Origin: Pseudomonadota bacterium
GTDB lineage: Bacteria; Myxococcota; Myxococcia; Myxococcales; Myxococcaceae
Assembly (NCBI GenBank): GCA_023423535.1
Contig: JAFAFL010000133.1
Span: forward strand, 62,001-126,000
Direction: 5' to 3'
Length of the DNA: 64,000 nucleotides
Shown here: positions 56,448-64,000 of the stretch, piece after piece
How the letters are laid out: each line of letters opens with the position of its first letter
Position numbering within the stretch: the stretch's first letter is position 1
Translations under genes and position numbers: made by a program
Notes under the pieces: generated by a model
Told to the model about the DNA's origin: nothing
Database searches by the model: none
Seen by the model: the letters and a program-made list of their open reading frames with translations, nothing else

Positions 56448-58349
56448 TCAGGGGCAGGTGATGTTGCACTGCGTGGGCACCGCCTGGACGCAGAAGTTGT
56501 CCCAGTCGGTGTTGCAGCAGAACGGATCCGCCTCGCACACCTTCTTCACGCAGGGGTCGCACGAGCGCACCAGCGGCTGCGACGCGGCGCCGGTCTGGCA
56601 GAACGAGTGCGCGCAGTTGCAGGTGAAGTTGCTCGTGTTCGGCGAGCTCAGCCCGGTCGGGCAGATGGTGGGGTCCATCGCCGCCTGACGGCAGAGCGTG
56701 TCCCAGGTGTTCGTGCAGCAGAACGGATCCTGCGCGCAGACATTGGCCACGCAGTTGTTGTTCGCGCCGGTGTACGAGCAGTACTGGGTGTTCAGCGCGA
56801 CGCCGGTGGTGCACGCCGAATGCGGGCAGGTCGATGCGGTGCCGCAGCCCGAGATGGGCGTGTTCGTCACCACGCCGTTCACGCAAGAGTCGGTGGTGCA
56901 GGCGTTGTTGTCGTTCACGCTCACGCCGCAGCCGCCGCAGTTCGCCGCGTCGGTGTTGCCGTTCACCTCGCAGCCGTTGGTGCGCAGGTTGTTGTCGCAG
57001 TTGAGGAAACCCGCCGCGCAGACGCCGGTACAGTTCCCGCCCGAGCACGCGTTCTGCGCCACGTTGTTGCCCGAGCAGGCCATGCCGCAGCCGCCGCAGT
57101 GCTGGGGGCTCGAGGCGGTGTTCGTCTCGCAGCCGTCGCTCTGCTTGTTGCTGTTGCAGTCGCTGAAGCCCGCCGCGCAGGTCCCTCCGGCGCACGACCC
57201 GTTGCTGCACGAGGGCGTGATGTTCTGCGACGAGCACGCCACCCCACAGCCGCCGCAGTGCGCGAGGTTGTTCGAGACACTCGTCTCGCACCCGTTCGCG
57301 TTGTCGTTGTCGCAGTTGCCAAGCCCTGCCCCGCAGCCGTTGCAGACGCCGCCGGCACAGTTCACGCCCGGCACGCAGTCCAGCGGGCTGCCGCAGGTCT
57401 GGTTGAAGCCGCACTTCTGCGGACAGGAGCCGCCGCAGTCGATGTCGCTCTCCGTCCCGTTGAGCACGCCGTCGGTGCACAGGGGGGCCTGGCAGACGCC
57501 GCCGGTGCAGACGCGGCTCACGCAGTCGCTCGGGCCCGCGCAGCCCTGACCGGGCGGACACTTCGCCGCGCAGTTGCCGCCGCAGTCGGTGCCGGTCTCG
57601 CTGCCGTTCTTCACGCCGTCGTTGCAGTTCGGCGCCTGGCACTGGCCGTTCTGGCACACGTTGCTCTCGCAGCTCTGAGCCATCGTGCAGGTGCGTCCCG
57701 CCGAGCAGAGCGGACACCCGCCGCCGCCGCAGTCGATGTCGCTCTCGGTCCCGTTCTTCACGCCGTCGGTGCACGAGGCCGCCGCGCACACGTTGCCCAT
57801 GCACACGTTGGAGAGGCAGTCCGTCGGCTCCGCGCAGCCCGCGCCCACCGCGCACTTCTGCTGGCAGCTTCCGCCGCAGTCGATGCCCGTCTCGCTCTGG
57901 TTCTTCACCCCGTCGGTGCAGCTCGCCGCCGCGCACTGACCGGCGAGGCACACGCCGCTCTCGCAGTCGCCGGCGACGCCGCAGCCCTTGCCCACCGAGC
58001 ACTTCGCGCAGCCGGTGCCGCCGCCGCAGTCCGCGTCGCTCTCGGTGCCGTTCTTCACCCCGTCGTCGCAGGTGGGCGTCTGACAGCGCGCGGTGCGGCA
58101 GACAGCGCTCTCACAGTCGCCGTCGTCGTGGCACGTCTTCTCCGGGATGCAGCGGTTGGGACAGGTCCCGCCGCAGTCCACGTCGCTCTCGGTGCCGTTG
58201 GCCTTGCCGTCGTTGCACGAGGGCACCGCGCCCTGCGGTGGCAGCACCCCGGCGTCCGGCGGGGGCGTGACCTCCGTCTCACCGCAGGCCAGCAGCAGGG
58301 TTCCGCACAGCACGATTGCCGGCAGACACGCGCGCGTCATCGACGTCAT
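56448..58349 (-). CDS. disulfide-rich repeat lipoprotein
   Basis: 633 aa. Lipobox TLLLAC. Residues ~44-340 are six ~48-residue repeats built on C-x-D-G-V-K-N-G-T-E-S-D-I-D-C-G-G ... K-C ... D-C-x-S-x-V-C-x-x-G-x-C. Residues ~350-470 contain three copies of a second motif (GCET......HCGGCG). The C-terminal ~130 residues have two copies of VC-x-x-DPFCC-x-x-x-WD-x-x-C. All three motifs are recurrent in secreted myxobacterial proteins. More than 80 cysteines predict an extended, heavily cross-linked surface stalk. Role unknown. Confidence 0.88.
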   Translation of the reverse strand: MTSMTRACLPAIVLCGTLLLACGETEVTPPPDAGVLPPQGAVPSCNDGKANGTESDVDCGGTCPNRCIPEKTCHDDGDCESAVCRTARCQTPTCDDGVKNGTESDADCGGGTGCAKCSVGKGCGVAGDCESGVCLAGQCAAASCTDGVKNQSETGIDCGGSCQQKCAVGAGCAEPTDCLSNVCMGNVCAAASCTDGVKNGTESDIDCGGGGCPLCSAGRTCTMAQSCESNVCQNGQCQAPNCNDGVKNGSETGTDCGGNCAAKCPPGQGCAGPSDCVSRVCTGGVCQAPLCTDGVLNGTESDIDCGGSCPQKCGFNQTCGSPLDCVPGVNCAGGVCNGCGAGLGNCDNDNANGCETSVSNNLAHCGGCGVACSSQNITPSCSNGSCAGGTCAAGFSDCNSNKQSDGCETNTASSPQHCGGCGMACSGNNVAQNACSGGNCTGVCAAGFLNCDNNLRTNGCEVNGNTDAANCGGCGVSVNDNNACTTDSCVNGVVTNTPISGCGTASTCPHSACTTGVALNTQYCSYTGANNNCVANVCAQDPFCCTNTWDTLCRQAAMDPTICPTGLSSPNTSNFTCNCAHSFCQTGAASQPLVRSCDPCVKKVCEADPFCCNTDWDNFCVQAVPTQCNITCP

Positions 58350-58415
58350 GCCCGCGAGCTTCGCTCGATCCTTCAGCGCGCGTCCAGAATGCCACCCGAC
58401 AGACCGTCTAATGGA

Positions 58416-60131
58416 TCAGGCCCGCAGCGCCGCGGTGGCAATGCCGGGGATCTTCATCCAGCCCGGATCCATCTCGAACTCCACCAGCCTCTTCGCGAGC
58501 TGGTGCACCGAGCGATGTCCCGGGAACCACGGATGCACCGGCGAGACCTTGTGCGGCGCGCGCAGCACGCACTTCTCGATCCCCTCGAGCATGAACGTGT
58601 TGTGCACCCAGCCGCGGCCGCTCTGGATGTTCTGCAGCGTGGACGAGGGATGACCTCCCCACGGCGTCACGCCCAGCGCGAACACGCCGCCCGCCCAGGT
58701 GTTCACCACCACCGAGCCGTAGCGGAGCGCGCGGATGGCCTCCTCCACCTGCGGGCCGAAGACGGGATCCTTCATCGTGCGGTCGTGCACCACCAGCGTC
58801 ACCGCGAGCGTGCCCCACACCTTCTCGTTCACGAACTTCACCGCCTCGCGCACGAAGGCGCCCGGGTCGTCACCGCCGAGCCGCGTCTCCGAGAGCACCG
58901 CGCACCACGGCTCCTGCTGGAAGACGCGGTCCTCGACCTGCCGCGGATCGACATCGGGGATGATCGCCCACGGGAGGTGGCCCTCCTTCATCGGGCCCAC
59001 GAGCTTCAGCCCCGGACGGCCCTCGGTGAACTGCTTCCAGCGATCCTCCGCGCCCGGGTAGTACGCGCGACGCACCGCGCCCTTGCCCAGGGAGCGCTCG
59101 ATGTTCGAGAGCAGCTTCTCGCGCTTGTCCCAGCCGCGCGGCACCGTCAGCAGCTTGGCCGCGTTGCAGTTGAAGGACGCGTTGTTCGTCACCATCCCGG
59201 CGATGTTGTCCGCCTGGAACTGCAGCTCCGCGTCGGTCCACGGGCCGGGCACCACGATCACCGGCGTCACGTTCCCCAGCTCGCTGGTGATGGCCTTCTG
59301 CAGGAGCGGCCGGTTCTCCCGCATCCGCGCCTCGCGCTCGGCGCCCGGCGGTCCCCACACCATGAGGTCGTGCGTCTTGTCCGAGCCGGTGATGTGGATC
59401 TCGTCCACCAGCGGGTGCTCGACGAGCGTCTTGCCCACCTCCGCGCCGCCGTACACCACCGCGAGGAACCCGCGATCGATCGCGGTCCTGAACGCGCGCT
59501 CGATGAAGGGCCCGAGGTACTCGTTCACCGGGTTCATCTTGAGGACGCAGACGGTGCCCTCGACGAACATCTTGTGGATCACGTCCGTGGGCGGGATCGC
59601 GTTCACGTTGCCCGCGCCGAGCACGAGGCAGAGCCGGCCCTCGTGCGGCTTCTTGTAGAAGAGGGCCTGGCGCTCACGCAGGTCGCGCTCGGTGACGCCC
59701 GCCTCCATGTGCACGTGCGCGGTGTGCCCGGCGAGGAGCATCCCCTCGAGCTTGTTGAAGGGGAACACCTGCACCGAGAGCCGGCCGTCCGGCAGCTTCG
59801 AGATCCACTGCTTCTCCAGCCGCGGCGCGCCGTAGCGCTTGATCTGCTCGAGGCTCTCCGAGAGCAGCCGCAGGTTGCGGATCGTCACCATCGGCCCGGC
59901 GAGCCACTCCTCGCCGGCGACCGGGCTCTCGGGATCGATCCCCTTCGCGCGACAGGCGGCGATCACGCTGGCGTCCGCGATCTCGTGGAAGCCGCGCCGC
60001 ATCTCGTTGCAGAGGCGGATGCGCTCATCCAGCGAGAGCTTCACGAACGCGCGGCTGCCCTCCTTCACGCGCTCGACGATGGCGGTCAGCTTCTCCTGCG
60101 GGGTCGGGGTCAGCTTCTCGGCGGCGGTCAT
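58416..60131 (-). CDS. aldehyde-dehydrogenase-superfamily protein
   Basis: 571 aa, longer than typical ALDHs (~490). NAD(P) region: CLVLGAGNVNAIPPTDVIHK and HITGSDKTHDLMVWG. Catalytic Cys is in NNASFNCNAAKLL; the general-base Glu is probably in AITSELGNVTPVIVVPG. Late motif SVVVNTWAGGVFALGVTPWGG matches the cofactor-end segment. N-terminal ~100 residues are an extra helical part. Substrate unknown; acyl or semialdehyde oxidation is plausible. TATACC lies 9 nt before the ATG with no Shine-Dalgarno. Confidence 0.88.
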   Translation of the reverse strand: MTAAEKLTPTPQEKLTAIVERVKEGSRAFVKLSLDERIRLCNEMRRGFHEIADASVIAACRAKGIDPESPVAGEEWLAGPMVTIRNLRLLSESLEQIKRYGAPRLEKQWISKLPDGRLSVQVFPFNKLEGMLLAGHTAHVHMEAGVTERDLRERQALFYKKPHEGRLCLVLGAGNVNAIPPTDVIHKMFVEGTVCVLKMNPVNEYLGPFIERAFRTAIDRGFLAVVYGGAEVGKTLVEHPLVDEIHITGSDKTHDLMVWGPPGAEREARMRENRPLLQKAITSELGNVTPVIVVPGPWTDAELQFQADNIAGMVTNNASFNCNAAKLLTVPRGWDKREKLLSNIERSLGKGAVRRAYYPGAEDRWKQFTEGRPGLKLVGPMKEGHLPWAIIPDVDPRQVEDRVFQQEPWCAVLSETRLGGDDPGAFVREAVKFVNEKVWGTLAVTLVVHDRTMKDPVFGPQVEEAIRALRYGSVVVNTWAGGVFALGVTPWGGHPSSTLQNIQSGRGWVHNTFMLEGIEKCVLRAPHKVSPVHPWFPGHRSVHQLAKRLVEFEMDPGWMKIPGIATAALRA

Positions 60132-60185
60132 GGGCCCGCAGGTATAGCGCAGGCGCGGTGGCCGAACCCCAGACGGCCCGAAGGC

Positions 60186-61463
60186 TCAACCCTCGAAGTC
60201 GAACCCCGCGCCGAGCCCGGCGAACACGCCGCGATGAAGCCCGCCGCTCCCCTGCGCCTGCGGAAGGAACACGGTGCCCCCGTTGGCCAGCACATAGACC
60301 GACGGAACGATCCGGTAGCGAGCTTCACCTGCGATGAACCAGCGGGTGCTCCAGTCGTCATCGCGCGGCCCGAGTCCGGTCACACCGAAGCGCGCGCTCA
60401 ACGCACCCTGCCCATCGAAGAGCCTCGCGCCGAGCGTCGTCTCCACGTCGGTCCTGCCCTCGAGGAAGTGCTCGGAGGCGAGGGTCCCTGCGAAGACTTC
60501 ACCCAGCGACAACGCGACCTCGCCGCGGAAGGAGAGTCCTCGTGGGCGAGTTCCCATCCCCTCACCACCGGGCTCGAGTCGCGCGAGCTCGTGATCCCAC
60601 CGCACCGCGCCCGGCCTGAAGCGCTCACCACCCGCGCGCGCGTCCGCCCTGAACCCGAGCCTTCCCGGCAACTTTCGCGAGCCCACCTCCACGTCACCCG
60701 CCACACCCAGCTGCGCACCGAGCAGCTCGCCCACGCCCTCCGACCGCGCGCGCGCAAAACGCCCACCACCGCCGAGATGCGCGGAGAGCCTGAGTGAAGA
60801 GGCGCGGACGATCGCGGTCTCCGCCTCGAGCCACCCCAGCGTGAACGCGCCGGATCTCCCACCCGTGAGCCCCGACTCGTGCAGCGCGGAGAGGGACAGG
60901 TAGGTCCGATCGTGCAGCTGCGGCGCCGCACCGAACGTGCGCGCGAGATCCAGCGCCAGCTCTCCGGCCACGACGCGCCCGAGCAACACGTCGCTGGCGA
61001 AGAGCTCCGTGCGCAAGGGCCCCGTCCGCAGCACTGCCTGCGCGCCCGCCGGATGGTGGTCGGGGTTGAGCCGGTTCGCGTAGCGCTGCAGGAGCGCGCC
61101 GTTGCCCAGCGTGTGTGACTCGAACGCGCCCGCCCGCAGGAGAAAGACGCCGCCCTCGGTGCCCAGACGCAGGTGCCGCAGGAGCTGCCCGAAGTCCGAG
61201 GCCTCGTCCCAGTCCTCGCGGCGCAAGAGCCCGAAGTGGTCTCGCGTGCGTTGGCTCGGCGCCGCGTCGTACGCCCGAAGTCGCAGCGGCGCGCCGAGCT
61301 CCAGCGCGAACACGTCGCCGCTCTCCACCGCGAGGAGCGGCGTCACCACCGCGAAGAGATCCTGCGCTCCTCCGCGCGGTCCGGACGGGAAGCTCTGGAG
61401 CGACACCTCCACCCCGCCCGCCTGCGCCAGGAGCACGCCGAGGGTCAGAGCGAGCGCACCCAT
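60186..61463 (-). CDS. predicted outer-membrane beta-barrel protein
   Basis: 425 aa with a 15-residue signal (MGALALTLGVLLAQA). The mature part is a run of 10-14-residue amphipathic strands with Arg/Tyr/Leu alternation (ALELGAPLRLRAYD, TEGGVFLLRAGAFESH, RTELFASDVLLGRVVAGELALDLA, WFIAGEARYRIVPSVYVLANG) ending in VFAGLGAGFDFEG. The fragment RANRLNPDHHPAG-like loop (YANRLNPDHHPAG) is distinctive. It is a barrel of about 14-18 strands; transport substrate unknown. TAACTT, 6 nt before the ATG, suggests a leaderless mRNA. Confidence 0.75.
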   Translation of the reverse strand: MGALALTLGVLLAQAGGVEVSLQSFPSGPRGGAQDLFAVVTPLLAVESGDVFALELGAPLRLRAYDAAPSQRTRDHFGLLRREDWDEASDFGQLLRHLRLGTEGGVFLLRAGAFESHTLGNGALLQRYANRLNPDHHPAGAQAVLRTGPLRTELFASDVLLGRVVAGELALDLARTFGAAPQLHDRTYLSLSALHESGLTGGRSGAFTLGWLEAETAIVRASSLRLSAHLGGGGRFARARSEGVGELLGAQLGVAGDVEVGSRKLPGRLGFRADARAGGERFRPGAVRWDHELARLEPGGEGMGTRPRGLSFRGEVALSLGEVFAGTLASEHFLEGRTDVETTLGARLFDGQGALSARFGVTGLGPRDDDWSTRWFIAGEARYRIVPSVYVLANGGTVFLPQAQGSGGLHRGVFAGLGAGFDFEG

Positions 61464-61469
61464 GCCGCA

Positions 61470-61475
61470 AAGTTA
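61470..61475 (-). promoter_or_regulatory. -10 hexamer for leaderless outer-membrane-protein transcript
   Basis: TAACTT on the minus strand, then 6 nt, then the ATG at 61463. The closest match here to the TAnnnT-N6-ATG layout. Confidence 0.45.
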
Positions 61476-61564
61476 GGCCAGGCCCGGCACGCTCTCGACT
61501 TTGTGACCGCACTTCGCGGCGCGGGCTCGACTCTGCGGGAGCGCCGATGTTTTGGTCAGAGGCG

Positions 61565-62796
<1,232 letters not shown>

Positions 62797-62800
<4 letters not shown>

Positions 62801-63273
62801 GGGTGAAGGCGGCCACCCTGTTCGTTCTCTGCATCGCTGTGGCCGGGTGCTCGAGCGGGTTCGAAGACAAGGCCCTCGGCGTGCGCTGGGAGCCACCCCA
62901 CTTCGCGCAGGGCAAGGCCTCGACGAGCTCGGATCCCGTTCCCACCGCGCACCTCCCCGGCGGCGTTTCGCTGCGAAGAGTCAGTGGCGAAGCGCCCTCC
63001 GGCCGGGCGGAGGCGATGCTGGCGGAGGTGGTCACGCAGGCGGGTCTGGGCGCTGCGACGGCACAGATGACGGTGCGCTCGCACCGCAGCGGCACGTTGC
63101 CGGCGGGGCGGGTGGAGCGCTTCGAGCTCGACGGTGGCGCCGAACGCACGTTGCTCTACGTGGTCCGGGGAGACGGCGCGTACCTCGTGCTGACGATGAC
63201 GGCGGAGCGAGGCGAGTACAGCCAGCGCGAGAACCACTTCGAACGGTCGCTGGCCTCGCTTCGTTTTCGCTGA
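62797..63273 (+). CDS. small lipoprotein of unknown function
   Basis: 158 aa from the GTG at 62797, overlapping the preceding stop as GTGA. Lipobox LCIAVAGC. The mature protein is a compact alpha/beta unit (LGVRWEPPHFAQGKA, EAMLAEVVTQAGLG, RVERFELDGGAERTLLYVVRG, AYLVLTMTAERGEY) resembling small proteins that occupy the outer leaflet. It lies between the two CxxCH/MopE paralogs and is coupled to the first, so it may serve them. No family recognised. Confidence 0.72.
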
Positions 63274-63279
63274 TGTGTC

Positions 63280-63285
63280 TAGAGT
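63280..63285 (+). promoter_or_regulatory. -10 hexamer for leaderless transcript of the second CxxCH/MopE gene
   Basis: TAGAGT, then 7 nt, then the ATG at 63293, 7 nt after the previous stop. The next bases (63286-63297) form the perfect palindrome CGCATATATGCG, which contains the start codon. Confidence 0.45.
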
Positions 63286-63292
63286 CGCATAT

Positions 63293-64000
63293 ATGCGTTT
63301 AGGCAATCTTTTTGCTGTTGCATGTATCGCGTTGATTTTCGTGTTTTCAGGCACCGCGCGCGCGAACTCCAACGGCTTCCCGAACCCCAGCGCCCAGGGC
63401 TGCAACATGTGTCACTCCGGCGGCTCGGGCGTTCCGGTGGTCACCGTCACCGCGAGCCCGCAGGCCATCGCGCCCGGCACGCCGACCACGCTCACCGTCG
63501 TCATCACCACGCCCAACGGGCCGAGCGCCGGCTTCAACCTGCGCACCACCAGCGGGACCTTCTCCAACCCGGGGCCCGGCGCGAAGGTGATGTCGAACCA
63601 GCTCACGCACACGTCGCCGAAGGCCGAGGACGCGCAGGGCAACGTGACGTTCACCGGCACCTGGACCGCGCCCTCGACGCCGGGCACCTACACCTTCACC
63701 GCCTGGGGAAACTCGGTGAACGGCAACGGCCAGACCACCGGTGATCGCGGGGCCTCGGCCACCACCACGGTGACGGTGTGCACGCCGCAGACCTTCTACG
63801 CGGACGCGGACGGCGACGGCTTCGGCAGCCCCTCGAGCACCACCAGCGCCTGCTCCGCGCCGGCCGGTTTCGTCTCGAACGACGACGACTGCGACGACAC
63901 CACGAACACCCGCGCGCCCGGTGCGGCGGAGCTGTGCAACGGCCTCGACGACGACTGCGACGGAGCGATCGACGACGGGCTGACGCTCACCGCGTTCTTC
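63293..64000 (+). CDS. CxxCH / MopE-repeat surface protein, 3' end outside window
   Basis: 236 residues visible, open to the window edge. Signal peptide LGNLFAVACIALIFVFSGTA with cleavage near ARA; its first ~60 nt are strikingly AT-rich compared with the rest. GCNMCHSGG (CxxCH at 37-41) leads a choice-of-anchor-V-like beta domain (~42-160: VTVTASPQAIAPGTPTTLTV, FTGTWTAPSTPGTYTFTAWG), then MopE-type repeats (DADGDGFG, DDDCDD, CNGLDDDCDGAIDDG). Same architecture and order as the protein at 61565, so a duplicated pair. C-terminal anchor not visible. Confidence 0.85.
   Translation, partial: MRLGNLFAVACIALIFVFSGTARANSNGFPNPSAQGCNMCHSGGSGVPVVTVTASPQAIAPGTPTTLTVVITTPNGPSAGFNLRTTSGTFSNPGPGAKVMSNQLTHTSPKAEDAQGNVTFTGTWTAPSTPGTYTFTAWGNSVNGNGQTTGDRGASATTTVTVCTPQTFYADADGDGFGSPSSTTSACSAPAGFVSNDDDCDDTTNTRAPGAAELCNGLDDDCDGAIDDGLTLTAFF

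Noticed and set aside
56376..60797. 1473-codon plus-strand open frame across three minus-strand genes
   Set aside because: It runs antisense to the disulfide-repeat, ALDH and outer-membrane genes, all of clear family or composition. The translation is Arg/His/Ala-rich with no domain, a normal shadow at this GC content.

Overview
Organism. The window is about 70% GC, with coding sequence on both strands and short intergenic gaps. It looks like a chromosomal segment of a myxobacterium (phylum Myxococcota); the genus cannot be fixed from sequence alone. The evidence is the many secreted or lipid-anchored proteins with Asp/Ala/Gly linkers behind the lipobox, cysteine-rich repeat proteins with the DPFCC-W motif, MopE-type DGDGFG/CDGxDNDCDG repeats, Cys-TM-Arg C-terminal tails resembling MYXO-CTERM sorting signals, an Imm11-type protein, and TonB and heavy-metal efflux clusters. 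I see no insertion sequence, phage gene, CRISPR array or rRNA operon. One tRNA (Phe, GAA) is present.

Layout. 1-2.4 kb: the 3' part of an RCC1-repeat protein and two secreted unknowns. 2.5-9.5 kb (minus): a CusABC-type copper/silver RND efflux operon (pump, adaptor, outer-membrane channel) preceded by a small Cys-rich exported protein. 9.5-10.3 kb: a possible 50-aa protein and a TPR-like protein. 10.3-17.8 kb (minus): a seven-gene block, OmpR/PhoB-type regulator > TonB > ExbB > ExbD > ExbD > TonB-dependent receptor > beta-helix lipoprotein, that would form one energised outer-membrane uptake system. 18-19.2 kb: a CgeB-like glycosyltransferase and tRNA-Phe. 19.3-23.4 kb (minus): HutF, an M20 deacylase and a GH1 glycosidase lipoprotein, each overlapping the next by 4 bp. 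23.4-27 kb: a ferritin-like protein, a three-TM MtN3-like protein and LigD.

27.1-31.5 kb is the least explained region: a DUF420 membrane protein, an HPr-kinase-like ATPase, a lipoprotein, a secreted beta-propeller, a translationally coupled 63-aa peptide with a duplicated W-E-x-P motif, and a second lipoprotein sharing a C-terminal motif with the first. 31.6-36 kb: a full-length Lhr helicase. 36-46.8 kb: miscellaneous envelope and lipoprotein genes, two alpha/beta hydrolases, an Imm11-like protein, HrcA, an M19 dipeptidase and unknowns.

46.8-52.9 kb: ADP-heptose synthesis (GmhA, GmhB, bifunctional HldE) in an overlapping operon with a methyltransferase, divergent from a GT9 heptosyltransferase-like protein. 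52.9-64 kb: a peptidoglycan-binding/EEP-nuclease fusion, a VOC protein, an ACP-like protein with permuted order, a PQQ-type sugar dehydrogenase, a disulfide-rich repeat protein, an aldehyde dehydrogenase, an outer-membrane protein, and two related CxxCH/MopE surface proteins (the last runs off the window).

Gene control. Many genes lack a Shine-Dalgarno and instead have a TAnnnT/C -10-like hexamer 6-9 nt before the start codon, which suggests leaderless transcripts. Three convergent pairs share a CTAG tetranucleotide as both stop codons.
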